64,000 nucleotides of DNA from Deltaproteobacteria bacterium (GTDB lineage: Bacteria; Myxococcota_A; Polyangia; GCA-2747355; JADLHG01), in NCBI GenBank assembly GCA_020848905.1, contig JADLHG010000016.1, positions 62,001-126,000 of the forward strand. The letters run 5' to 3'. The translations under genes were made by a program, and so were the position numbers. The notes under the pieces are model-generated. The model had not been told where the DNA came from. It was given only the letters and a program-made list of their open reading frames with translations, and ran no database searches. Every line of letters starts with the position of its first letter. The first letter of the stretch is position 1. Below, in pieces: positions 1-7,897 of this stretch.

Positions 1-67
1 CGGAGCAACGGTCCGCGGGTTCGGCGAAGCGCCGACCACACTGCGGGCAGCTCAGCGTCAGGCTCAT
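1..67 (-). CDS. zinc-ribbon protein, N-terminus only (cut by window edge)
   Basis: The minus strand opens with ATG at 67 and encodes MSLTLSCPQCGRRFAEPADRCS before the window ends. The CPQC pair followed by another Cys fits the first half of a zinc ribbon, as in MJ0042-type or double-zinc-ribbon N-termini of Myxococcota regulatory or membrane proteins. Only 22 residues are visible, so the function cannot be stated. Confidence 0.6.
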   Translation of the reverse strand, partial: MSLTLSCPQCGRRFAEPADRCS

Positions 68-263
68 GGGCGTGGTCCCCGTGGCTTCATCGGCGGGATG
101 ATCGCGTCATTGAGGCAACGGCTACTATCCCACGCGGGCGCGGGGCGGTGCAAGGCTCACGCAGGGTTTCGGCTCGCGCTCGCTCAGCGGCTCGAGCGTC
201 CCTCGTTGTGACCGGGTACGAGGGACTGCTACCATGCGGCGCGTTGCAGAGCGGAGTTGCCCG

Positions 264-740
264 ATGTCGTCGCGATCCCTGCGTGCGTTGCTCTTCCTGG
301 TCCCTCTTAGCGCGCTCTCGGCGGGGTTCACGCCGTTCAGCCCCATCACGAGCGTGTGTCCGAAGTGCCCCGCGCCGAACGAGGACGTGGTGGTGCTCCT
401 CTCCGGGGTGCGCGTCCCCTGCCGTGTCGTGGCGCACAACCGCAGCTACTACATCCTGGAGCGGCTCGGGGAGGTGCGCGCGGTGAAGAAGCGCGAGGTG
501 GGGCAGGTCGTGTGGCGGGGGTCCGAGCAGCCGGTCCTGCAGACGGCCGACCAGGTGATCCTCAAGAACGGGGTGGTGCTGCACGGCTCCATCGTCGAGG
601 AGGAGAAGGCGCGTTTCTTCGTCGTGCAGAGCGGGAGCCGGCGGCTCGTGGCCTGGGTGAGCCAGATCGCGGCGGTCTACAAGCAGGGGGAGGCCTACCG
701 GTTCAAGAACTCCGAGCCGACGGCCCAGCCGAGCCCGTAG
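264..740 (+). CDS. secreted protein of unknown function
   Basis: A 158-residue protein whose N-terminus has basic residues, then a hydrophobic stretch (LRALLFLVPLSALSAG), which fits a Sec signal peptide. The mature part is short-strand-like (VVVLLSGVRVPCRVVAHN, then DQVILKNGVVLHGSIVEE), suggesting two repeats of a small beta module that resemble each other around 'VLLSGV' and 'ILKNGV'. I do not recognise the family. I chose ATG 264 because GGAG lies 7 bases upstream and the signal peptide then starts normally. An in-frame ATG at 234 would add ten residues. It converges on the cystathionine gene that ends at 754. Confidence 0.6.
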   Translation: MSSRSLRALLFLVPLSALSAGFTPFSPITSVCPKCPAPNEDVVVLLSGVRVPCRVVAHNRSYYILERLGEVRAVKKREVGQVVWRGSEQPVLQTADQVILKNGVVLHGSIVEEEKARFFVVQSGSRRLVAWVSQIAAVYKQGEAYRFKNSEPTAQPSP

Positions 741-753
741 AACGTCGCGGGGA

Positions 754-1929
754 CTACACCCGCTCTGCGGCGGCCAGCGCTGCGGCCAGATCGCCGCGGA
801 GGTCCTCGAGGTCCTCGATCCCCACCGACAGGCGAATCAGGCCGTCGTCGATGCCGAGCTGCGCGCGCAGGTGCGGCTCCACCGAGGCGTGGGTCATGAT
901 CGCGGGGTGCTCGACGAGGGATTCGACGCCGCCCAGGCTCTCGGCGAGGGCGAAGACGCGGAAGGCCTTCAGCGCCGCGCGGGCCGCGGGGAGCCCGCCC
1001 TTGACCACGAAGGTGATCATCCCGCCGAAGCCCGTCTGCTGCGCCTTGGCGAGCGCGTGCTGTGGATGGCTCGACAGGCCCGGGTAGATCACCTTCTGCA
1101 CGGCGGCGTGCTCGGCGAGGAAGCCGGCCAGGGCGCGCGCGTTCGTCTCGTGGCGCTCCATGCGGACGTGCAGGGTCTTCAGCCCGCGGAGCACGAGGAA
1201 GCAGTCGTTCGGCGACGGCACGGCACCGACGGCGTTCTGCAGGAACTTCAGCCGCGCGTGGAGCTCCGCGTTCGAGGTGAGCGCGATCCCCCCCACCGCG
1301 TCGGAGTGGCCGTTCAGGTACTTCGTGGTCGAGTGCACGACGAGGTCGGCGCCGAGCTCGAGCGGGCGCTGGTTGAAGGGGGTCATGAAGGTGTTGTCCA
1401 CGACCAGGAGCGCCCCCGCCTGGTGCGCGAGCTCGGCCACCTTGCGGAGGTCGATGACCTTCAGCATCGGGTTCGTCGGGGTCTCGAGCCAGACGAGCTT
1501 GGTCCCCGCGAAGCGCGCCGGCACGAGGTTCTCGGGGCGGGTGAGGTCGAGGAAATCGAACGAGAGCCCGTGGCGGCGGTAGACCTTGTCGAAGATGCGG
1601 TAGGTCCCGCCGTAGACGTCGTCGGCGGAGACGACGCGGTCGCCGGCGTCGAGCAGGTGCATCACCGCGTCGGTGGTGGCGCAGCCCGAGGCGAAGGCGA
1701 TCCCGTGCGCGGCTCCCTCGAGCGCCGCGATGCAGCCCTCGAGCGCCTCGCGGGTCGGGTTCTGCGTGCGCGCGTATTCGTAGCCCAGGTGCTCGCCTGG
1801 CCCCGACTGGACGTATGTCGAGGTCTGGTAGATGGGCGTCATGATCGCGCCCGTCGTGGGGTCGGGGCGCTGCCCGGCGTGGATGGCCTTCGTGCCGAAG
1901 CCGCCGGTAGGAGTGCGATCGTTCGACAT
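754..1929 (-). CDS. cystathionine gamma-synthase / gamma-lyase-type PLP enzyme
   Basis: A 391-residue member of the Cys/Met-metabolism PLP family (fold type I). Visible hallmarks are the N-terminal GFGTKAIHAGQ, PIYQTSTY, the YARTQNPTR phosphate-binding segment (52-60), VDNTF with the PLP-pyridine Asp (178), and the Schiff-base lysine K203 in HSTTKYLNGHSD. Length is normal. It lies 10 bases downstream of a cystathionine beta-synthase gene on the same strand. This favours reverse transsulfuration (cystathionine to cysteine, the gamma-lyase reaction), but sequence alone does not separate lyase from synthase in this family. Cytosolic. Confidence 0.9.
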   Translation of the reverse strand: MSNDRTPTGGFGTKAIHAGQRPDPTTGAIMTPIYQTSTYVQSGPGEHLGYEYARTQNPTREALEGCIAALEGAAHGIAFASGCATTDAVMHLLDAGDRVVSADDVYGGTYRIFDKVYRRHGLSFDFLDLTRPENLVPARFAGTKLVWLETPTNPMLKVIDLRKVAELAHQAGALLVVDNTFMTPFNQRPLELGADLVVHSTTKYLNGHSDAVGGIALTSNAELHARLKFLQNAVGAVPSPNDCFLVLRGLKTLHVRMERHETNARALAGFLAEHAAVQKVIYPGLSSHPQHALAKAQQTGFGGMITFVVKGGLPAARAALKAFRVFALAESLGGVESLVEHPAIMTHASVEPHLRAQLGIDDGLIRLSVGIEDLEDLRGDLAAALAAAERV

Positions 1930-1939
1930 GTCCTTCGTC

Positions 1940-3316
1940 CTAGGCGGCGGTGCGCTTCGAGATGTAGTCGATGAGGTCGATCTTGGTCAGCAGGCCCGTG
2001 AGCTTGTCGCCGTCGCGCACCACGGCCACGAGCCCCTGGGCCAGGATGTCGTGGAGCTTGCTCACCGGCGCGGTGGAGAGGATCACGCCGTTCAGCGGCT
2101 GCATGACCGTTTCCACCGGGGACTGCTTGGTCGCGCGTCCTTCGAGGAGCGCGTCGAGGAGGTCCAGCTCGTGGAGCATGCCCACGGGGCGGCCCGCCGC
2201 GTCCACCACGGGCATCTGGCTGAACGAGCGCTCCTTGAGCGTCGCGATGGCCTGCCCCACTCCCATCCCGGTCGACGCGGTGAGCAGAGTCTGGTCGGCC
2301 TTGCCCGCGAGCACGTCGGCCACGGTGCCGAAGGTCTCCGGCCGCGCCATGAAGCCGTTATCGATCATCCACTCGTCGGAGTAGAACTTGGAGATGTAGC
2401 TCTTCCCACCGTCGGGGAGCACGACCACCACCGTCTTGCCCTTGCCGAGCTCCTTGGCCACCTGCACCGCCACGTGCACCGCCGCGCCCGAGGAGCCGCC
2501 CGCGAAGAGCCCCTCCTGGCGGGCCAGCTTTCGCGCCGCCACGAAGGACTGCTTGTCGTCGATCTGGCGGATATCGTCGATGACGGACATGTCGAGCGCG
2601 CCGCAGATCATGTCCTCGCCGATCCCCTCCACTTTGTAGACGTGGGGCTTGGACATCTGGCCGGTTTTGAAGAGGCTGTGAAAGACGCTCCCCACCGGGT
2701 CGGCGGCGACGTTCTGCACCTTGGGATTCTTCTCCTTGAGGTACTTGCCGGCGCCGCTCATCGTGCCGCCCGTGCCGATGCCGGCCACGAAGACGTCGAT
2801 CTTGCCTTCGGTGTCCTCCCAGATCTCGGGGCCGGTGCTGCGGTAGTGGGCCTCGATGTTCAGCTTGTTGTGGTACTGGTTCAGGTAGAAGGAACCCGGC
2901 GTCTCGCGGGCGATGCGCTTGGCCGTCTCGTAGTAGCTGTCGGGGGAGTCGGCGGGGACGTTGGTCGGCGTGACCACCACCTCGGCGCCCATGGCCTTGA
3001 GCGTGTTCACCTTCTCGGTGGACATCTTGTCGGGGATCGTGAAAACGCAGCGAAAGCCGTTCACCGCGGCCCAGAGCGCGATTCCGGCGCCGGTGTTTCC
3101 GGAGGTGTTCTCGACGATCGTGCCCCCCTGCTTGAGCTGCCCGGTCTGCACCGCCTTGGCGAGGATGTGCATGGCCATGCGGTCCTTCACGCTGCCGCCG
3201 GGGTTCAGGTACTCGCACTTGGCGAGCACGGTGGCGTCCTCGGGTCCCACCAGCTTGCGCAGGCGGACCAGCGGGGTGCGTCCAACAGCCTCGAGAATGG
3301 TTTCGAAAACGCGCAT
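1940..3316 (-). CDS. cystathionine beta-synthase with C-terminal CBS domains
   Basis: 458 residues. Residues 1-320 are a fold-type II PLP enzyme with the lysine K44 in NPGGSVKDRMA and a phosphate-binding loop (SGNTGAG). GTGGTMSGAGKYL and GGSSGAAVHVA are further signatures of the cysteine-synthase/CBS family. Residues about 335-455 form a CBS pair (SQMPVVDAAGRPVGML; GLVAVVRDGDKLTGLL). The CBS pair and the adjacent gamma-lyase-type gene make cystathionine synthesis from serine and homocysteine more likely than plain O-acetylserine sulfhydrylation. CBS domains of this type usually bind adenosyl ligands; which one acts here is unknown. GAGGAG lies just upstream of the ATG at 3316. Confidence 0.9.
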   Translation of the reverse strand: MRVFETILEAVGRTPLVRLRKLVGPEDATVLAKCEYLNPGGSVKDRMAMHILAKAVQTGQLKQGGTIVENTSGNTGAGIALWAAVNGFRCVFTIPDKMSTEKVNTLKAMGAEVVVTPTNVPADSPDSYYETAKRIARETPGSFYLNQYHNKLNIEAHYRSTGPEIWEDTEGKIDVFVAGIGTGGTMSGAGKYLKEKNPKVQNVAADPVGSVFHSLFKTGQMSKPHVYKVEGIGEDMICGALDMSVIDDIRQIDDKQSFVAARKLARQEGLFAGGSSGAAVHVAVQVAKELGKGKTVVVVLPDGGKSYISKFYSDEWMIDNGFMARPETFGTVADVLAGKADQTLLTASTGMGVGQAIATLKERSFSQMPVVDAAGRPVGMLHELDLLDALLEGRATKQSPVETVMQPLNGVILSTAPVSKLHDILAQGLVAVVRDGDKLTGLLTKIDLIDYISKRTAA

Positions 3317-3341
3317 CGGGGGCTCCTCGTTTCGGCGTCTC

Positions 3342-3370
3342 TCATTAGATCAATCGCCCGCAAAAGACAA
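3342..3370 (-). promoter_or_regulatory. putative sigma-70-type promoter of the cystathionine beta-synthase operon
   Basis: On the minus strand TTGTCT (3370-3365) and TAATGA (3347-3342) are separated by 17 bases. The predicted start would leave a leader of about 19 bases that includes the GAGGAG ribosome site. The stretch is AT-rich relative to its surroundings. Confidence 0.4.
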
Positions 3371-3413
3371 TCGCCGCTGCGTGGGGCGCCAGAGTCGGAG
3401 GACGAGCTATTCG

Positions 3414-4331
3414 CTAGCGTTCCGGGAGCTGCATAGCCGCGAACGGCTCGACGTGCGCCGCGTTTTTCCCCGCGGCCTTCACGCGATACATGAGCTGGTC
3501 GGCCGCCGTGATGATCGCGTCGACGCTATCGGGTGGCGCATCGAAGGTGACGGCGCCGATGCTGCACGAGACAGGCCAGGAGCTCGCGGCCATGGCCTCC
3601 GCGACGCCCGTCCCGAGCCTTCGCAGCAGTCGGCGCGCGCCGGCGACGTCGGTCTCGGGCAGGAGCAGGGCGAACTCGTCGCCGCCCAGGCGGGCCACGG
3701 TGTCCGTTGCGCGCGTGGCCGCGCGCATGGCGTTCGCCGCTTCGAGGAGCGCCAGGTCTCCGACGGTGTGGCCGTAACGGTCGTTGACCTCCTTGAAGTT
3801 GTCGAGGTCGACGAAGGCGAGCGTCACGGGACGGGGATAGCGCTGCTGGCGGCCGAGCTCCGCCGTCGCGATCTCGTAAAAAGCGCGGGCGTTCAAGAGC
3901 CCCGTGAGGGGATCCGTGCGGGCCAGGCGGCGCTCGGTCGCCCTGCTTCGCTGCAGGAACACCACGAGGAAGACCACCACGGCGAAGGCCAGCAGGTGCG
4001 CCACGGCGTTGAAGGCCCAGGCCCAGGCCGGGAAGTTCTGACCAGCCAGCAGATGTGAGCCGGCCCAGGCCGCCAGGGCCAGCAGCGCCACGATGAGTCC
4101 TGCAGCCAGGCCCAGCTTCCAGGCGGTCAGCGCAACCGGCACGACGTAGAGCGGGTAGAGGCGCAACTCGACGCCCATCACGTGGTCGAGTAGCCCCGTG
4201 GCTCCGATCATCAGCAGGCAGGTCGCCAGGACCGTCGCCGCGCCTCCCCGCGGCTCAGTGAACGCCGGAGGGGGGTCAGAGAGACCCGTGGTCACAGCTC
4301 GCGCGGCTGCGTGTGGCGTCGGGGCGCTCAC
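3414..4331 (-). CDS. membrane-bound diguanylate cyclase (GGDEF)
   Basis: 305 residues. After a short cytoplasmic N-terminus, residues about 30-130 contain about four hydrophobic helices (VLATCLLMIGATGLL; LIVALLALAAW; LLAFAVVVFLVVFL). A GGDEF domain follows, with TDPLTGLLNARAF, the metal-binding VDLDNFKEVND, and an intact LGGDEFALLLPE active loop. RATD lies five residues before GGDEF and matches the RxxD inhibitory site for product feedback. It should make c-di-GMP from two GTP at the inner membrane. The start is GTG. A 50-codon frame ends 11 bases upstream and may be co-transcribed. No dedicated sensor domain is apparent beyond the membrane part. Confidence 0.9.
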   Translation of the reverse strand: MSAPTPHAAARAVTTGLSDPPPAFTEPRGGAATVLATCLLMIGATGLLDHVMGVELRLYPLYVVPVALTAWKLGLAAGLIVALLALAAWAGSHLLAGQNFPAWAWAFNAVAHLLAFAVVVFLVVFLQRSRATERRLARTDPLTGLLNARAFYEIATAELGRQQRYPRPVTLAFVDLDNFKEVNDRYGHTVGDLALLEAANAMRAATRATDTVARLGGDEFALLLPETDVAGARRLLRRLGTGVAEAMAASSWPVSCSIGAVTFDAPPDSVDAIITAADQLMYRVKAAGKNAAHVEPFAAMQLPER

Positions 4332-4342
4332 GGCGTCCGACC

Positions 4343-4495
4343 TCAGTAGCGACAGACCGCGCCCACCGGTGAGCCACGAAGGAGGACGCTCCTGGCGATC
4401 TCGAAGACCACTCCCCCCTTCAGCAACGTCAGCTCGCAGAGGTCATCGATGATGTCGCCGTCCTCGGTGTCTCGCTGCTCCTGCTTCTCGTGCAT
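4343..4495 (-). CDS. small unknown protein, possibly a gene remnant
   Basis: A 50-residue frame on the minus strand (MHEKQEQRDTEDGDIIDDL, ending SVLLRGSPVGAVCRY), too short to be found by length alone. Its composition is acidic and balanced, not Arg/Pro-rich like the false frames of this GC-rich DNA. The same reading frame continues upstream of the ATG with VVWGRVDPDTGELV before a TGA. This looks like protein sequence, so the gene may be a truncated remnant of a longer one. It stops 11 bases before the diguanylate cyclase start. I recognise no family. Confidence 0.35.
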   Translation of the reverse strand: MHEKQEQRDTEDGDIIDDLCELTLLKGGVVFEIARSVLLRGSPVGAVCRY

Positions 4496-4628
4496 GACGA
4501 GCTCTCCGGTGTCGGGATCGACGCGTCCCCAGACGACGGCGTGGTGGCGACGTCGCTGCCCTCATTCGAGCGTTTGGACCGATGCCGTGATGCTCGTCTG
4601 AAACGCCCGAAGCCGGCCGTCGCTCTCC

Positions 4629-4919
4629 CTAATGGTGTTTCGCCGAGACGGCCTTTGGCTCCTCACCCTGGCCCGCGTAGGCCTCGACAAAGGCCTCCTT
4701 CGCCGCGTGGGAGGCCTCCTGGACAGCCTGCGGGAAATGACCAACTTTGCCCCGCGTGCGCGTGACGAAGGAACGAACGCGCGCGCGGTTATCGGCCTGG
4801 GCCAGGTAAGCGACCGCGGCGCCTGCCAGCGCCCCACCGGCGAACATCAGCAAGAGCGAGGTCCCACTGTAGCCCGCCCGACCATTGCTCGACTGTCCAT
4901 TCATTCCTTCACTTGTCAT
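4629..4919 (-). CDS. YtxH-like small membrane protein
   Basis: 96 residues: a Ser/Gly-rich N-terminus, one transmembrane helix (about 21-42, SLLLMFAGGALAGAAVAYLA), then a basic amphipathic helix ending in a charged tail. This is the layout of YtxH/general-stress proteins, in which a Gly-rich helix precedes a coiled segment. Its start overlaps the stop of the upstream gene by four bases (ATGA), so the two are translated together. Function in this family is poorly known; a role in envelope stress is inferred only. Confidence 0.6.
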   Translation of the reverse strand: MTSEGMNGQSSNGRAGYSGTSLLLMFAGGALAGAAVAYLAQADNRARVRSFVTRTRGKVGHFPQAVQEASHAAKEAFVEAYAGQGEEPKAVSAKHH

Positions 4920-5320
4920 GGCGAACGCTCCTTTTGCGCTGGAGCTGACGGCTCCGTTGCGGCCGATATTCCGTTTCCCCCCGCAGGGTCTTCGGCTTCT
5001 GCCGCCGGCTCGCGGAGCGCGCGGACGAGCGCGACCACGGCGGGTCCAACGGCGGCACCGATGGACGACATGATGCGGATCGAATCCTTGATCTGGGCGG
5101 CCGCGTGGGCGACCTCCTTGACCTCGGCGATGGTCTCGTTCAGTGCGACCACGGTGGTGGACACCTCGGCCAGAGTCTGTTCGCCGCGGCTACCCATGGT
5201 CTTGAGAAACCTTTGCCCAGCGCGCAGGGTGGCGAACAGCTGCAAGCTAACCGGGATCCACATCCCGACGAAAACCGAGGCCACCACCAACAGCGCGATC
5301 TGCCAGCTTTGCATGCCCAT
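4916..5320 (-). CDS. DUF948-like membrane/coiled-coil protein
   Basis: 134 residues: an N-terminal transmembrane helix (WQIALLVVASVFVGMWIPVSL, about 6-26), an amphipathic helical region with regular heptad-like spacing (residues 30-90, TLAEVSTTVVALNETIAEV), and a disordered Ala/Glu/Pro tail. This matches DUF948 proteins, which are often paired with YtxH proteins as here. An AGGGGAG ribosome site sits just upstream of the ATG at 5320. No catalytic motif is seen. Confidence 0.6.
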   Translation of the reverse strand: MGMQSWQIALLVVASVFVGMWIPVSLQLFATLRAGQRFLKTMGSRGEQTLAEVSTTVVALNETIAEVKEVAHAAAQIKDSIRIMSSIGAAVGPAVVALVRALREPAAEAEDPAGGNGISAATEPSAPAQKERSP

Positions 5321-5687
5321 CGCTCCCCTCTTCGGACTGAGCCACCCTCGATGGAGGCAGTGGCAAGACCTGGACCGCGGCGCGAGAGCACGTGGAGGCC
5401 CAAGGCCCCGGCGGTCAAGACGCGCTCAATCGCACCAGATAGCCGTTCTTCAGCAGGATCGACGCCAAGGTTCGGCGCCGCAGCCGTTGCAATCTGCGGG
5501 CAGGAGCCGGCATTCCGCACGAGCTCCTCCCCGGCAACGCCATGGGCCCCCGGGGCCGCGAGGCCGAGACGCCTGGGCCGGAGATAACGGTTGCCTCACC
5601 GGGCGACTCGGCCCCCGGACCTCCTCCAACCCCGCGACAGGCCTTGTACAGCGGGTGAGGTGGGACATACTGTCTGGGGTGCTCACG
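5321..5687. other. intergenic stretch without a supported gene
   Basis: These 367 bases separate the leftward YtxH/DUF948 pair from a rightward small zinc-ribbon gene. Open frames exist on both strands but are Arg/Pro/Gly-rich. One minus-strand frame near 5520 begins after a GGAGGAG but runs into the DUF948 gene without protein-like character. No clear promoter, terminator or RNA structure was found. Confidence 0.4.
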
Positions 5688-5858
5688 ATGATCGGTGCTT
5701 CCGCCACGGCCTCGGTGATTCGTCTGGCCTGTCCGCACTGCGGGGAGGTCCAGGCGCGCGCTCGCAAGCCGCGGGGAGAACGATACCGTTGCCGCGCCTG
5801 CCAGAGGCTCTTCTCGCGCGAGGAGGGTGAGGAGGCCGCAAAGCGAGCGCCCCGATAG
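5688..5858 (+). CDS. small zinc-ribbon protein
   Basis: 56 residues with two Cys pairs, CPHC (15-18) and CRAC (35-38), separated by a basic loop. This is the spacing of a rubredoxin-like zinc ribbon. The tail is Glu/Lys-rich. Such single-domain ribbons bind nucleic acid or act as protein adaptors; nothing here distinguishes these. ATG 5688 is used, with GTG 5679 as a possible alternative. It converges on the Kef-type antiporter gene, with three bases between stops. Confidence 0.6.
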   Translation: MIGASATASVIRLACPHCGEVQARARKPRGERYRCRACQRLFSREEGEEAAKRAPR

Positions 5859-5861
5859 AGC

Positions 5862-7868
5862 TCAGGGGCCGCCTGGAGGTGGCGGCTCCCCGAGCAGGAC
5901 CAGCGCGTCGCGGATCGATTCCCGGGATCCAACCAGGTAGACCACGTCCCCCACGCGCAGCGGCTCTTGCGGCCCCGGATGCTCGAGGAGCTTCCCCTCG
6001 CGCCGGATCGCCACGACGAGCGCGCCGGTCCTCCGGCGCAGGTCCAGCTCGAGGGCGGTGCGTCCCGCGCAGGGGCTGTCACTCGTTACGAGCAGGCTCT
6101 CGATCTTCAGGTGCGCCAGCGCCTCGTGCTCCGCGAGGGTGGCTCGGGGTACGGAGACCTCGCGGCGGGAGGTGCGGTGCTCCTCGCGCGCGGCCTCGAC
6201 GCGGCGGTCGATGACGTTGCGTGGGAGCTCGAGGCGGCGGAGGAGCCGCACGAGGATCTCGATGCTCGCCTCGACCTCCTCGGCGATCACGTCGGTGGCG
6301 CCGAGCGCGAGAAGTCGCTCGCTCTCGGCGAGGTGCCGGGTGCGCACAAAGAGGGGGACCTCCGGGGCGACCCGGCGCAGCGTGTCCACGACGCGAAGGG
6401 CGGCTTGTGGATCGTTGATGGCGACCACGACGGCGCGCGCGCCGGCCACGTTCGCGTGGGCGAGGGCCTCGGGGCTCGTGGCGTCGGCGTACTCGACAGG
6501 CTCCCCGGCGGCTCGGGCCCGACGCACGGTCTCGATGTTCAGCTCGAGGGCGATGTGCCTGAGGTTCGTGGCCCCGAGGGCGCGTGAAACGATGCGCCCC
6601 GCGAGGCCGTAGCCGATGATCACGGTGTGCCCCTCGGTAGCAGGAACCCCGCCTCCTTCGGGAAGGCTGTGGGCGCGGAGCCAGCGGGCGAGGGGGGCGA
6701 GCAGCGTCTCGGCGAGAGTGATCCGGGGACCGAGCGCGATGAGTAAGGGGGTGAAGAACATGCTCAGGATCCCGGCCGCGAGGATGAGCCCCGAGGTCGA
6801 GCGGTCGGTCAGCCCCGCGGCCTGGCCGAGCTTCAGGATCACGAAGCCGAACTCGCTGAACTGCGCGAGGCTGAGCCCGGCGAGCCAGGCGGAGCGCGCG
6901 GGGAGCCGCACGAGAAGCGCCGCGAGGGCGGCGAGCACGCCCTTACCGACGAGCAGGGCGAGGAGCAGACCGCCGACGGCCGCCGGTCGCGCTAGGACGA
7001 GTCGCGCGTCGAAGAGCATGCCGAGAGAGATGAAGAAGACGCTCATCAGGGCGTCACGCAGCGGCAGGATGTCCCCCATCGCGCGGTGCTGGAAGTCCGT
7101 GTCGGCGATCACCATGCCGCCGAGGAAAGCGCCGAGCGCGAGCGAGAGACCGGCGAGCGAGGTCAGCCAGGCGGTCCCCACACAGGCCGTGAGGATCGCG
7201 AGGAGGAAGACCTCGCGGCTGCGCGCGGCGTCCACGAAGCGGAGTGCACGCGGCAAGAGGAGGCGCGCGGCGAGGAGCACGGCGGTCACCACGAGCGCGG
7301 CCTTGGCGAGAGCCCAGCCGAGGGCGAGCGCCGTCGCGCTGGCGGTGCCCTTGCCGGCGAGGGCCGGGACGACGAGAAGCATGGGGATCACGCAGAGATC
7401 TTGCAAGACGAGCGTCCCGACGGTGAAGCGGCCGTGCGGGGCGTCGACCTCTCCGCGGTCCCCGAGCGCGCGGAGCACGATGGCCGTGCTGGAGAGGGCG
7501 CAGGCGAGCCCGTAAAAGGTGGCGCGACGCAGGTCGTGGCCGAGGAGTGTGGCGATGCCCGTGCCGCCGGCGAGCGTCGTCAGGACCTGGACCAGCCCGC
7601 CGAGCGCCGCGTTGCCGAGGACGCGGCGCAACCGGTCGGTGGAGAACTCGAGCCCGATCGTGAAGAGGAGGAAGACGACCCCGAGCTCGGCGAGGGTCTC
7701 GATCGCCTCCGCGTTGCGCACGAGCCCCAGGTCGAAGGGGCCGAGGAGGGCCCCCACCACGAGCAGGCCCGCGACGGTGGGCACGCGCGCCTTGGCGAGC
7801 AGCACCGTGACGAGGGCGGCGAGCCCTGCCGTGATCGCGAGCTGTTCGAGCAGCGCAAGGTGTCCCAC
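5862..7868 (-). CDS. Kef-type CPA2 cation/proton antiporter with RCK domains
   Basis: 668 residues. Residues 1-385 hold about 12 transmembrane helices of the Na+/H+ exchanger fold, with the CPA2 signatures FLLFTIGLEFS and LGAFLGGMVIADTDF. Residues about 405-520 are a TrkA-N (RCK_N) Rossmann domain (IIGYGLAGRIVSRAL), and residues about 575-660 a TrkA-C domain. This is the full KefB/C-like layout for K+/H+ exchange gated by a ligand on the RCK domain. It lies 29 bases downstream of nhaA and probably ends the GH15-nhaA-antiporter transcript. No KefF/G-type ancillary gene is adjacent, so glutathione-adduct gating cannot be claimed. Confidence 0.9.
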   Translation of the reverse strand: MGHLALLEQLAITAGLAALVTVLLAKARVPTVAGLLVVGALLGPFDLGLVRNAEAIETLAELGVVFLLFTIGLEFSTDRLRRVLGNAALGGLVQVLTTLAGGTGIATLLGHDLRRATFYGLACALSSTAIVLRALGDRGEVDAPHGRFTVGTLVLQDLCVIPMLLVVPALAGKGTASATALALGWALAKAALVVTAVLLAARLLLPRALRFVDAARSREVFLLAILTACVGTAWLTSLAGLSLALGAFLGGMVIADTDFQHRAMGDILPLRDALMSVFFISLGMLFDARLVLARPAAVGGLLLALLVGKGVLAALAALLVRLPARSAWLAGLSLAQFSEFGFVILKLGQAAGLTDRSTSGLILAAGILSMFFTPLLIALGPRITLAETLLAPLARWLRAHSLPEGGGVPATEGHTVIIGYGLAGRIVSRALGATNLRHIALELNIETVRRARAAGEPVEYADATSPEALAHANVAGARAVVVAINDPQAALRVVDTLRRVAPEVPLFVRTRHLAESERLLALGATDVIAEEVEASIEILVRLLRRLELPRNVIDRRVEAAREEHRTSRREVSVPRATLAEHEALAHLKIESLLVTSDSPCAGRTALELDLRRRTGALVVAIRREGKLLEHPGPQEPLRVGDVVYLVGSRESIRDALVLLGEPPPPGGP

Positions 7869-7897
7869 GTCGGTCGCACTCCCACGTTTCGCGCGCG

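Noticed and set aside
5415-5520. Minus-strand frame with GGAGGAG before its ATG
   Set aside because: Runs into the DUF948 gene out of frame and has no family-like motif; treated as chance.
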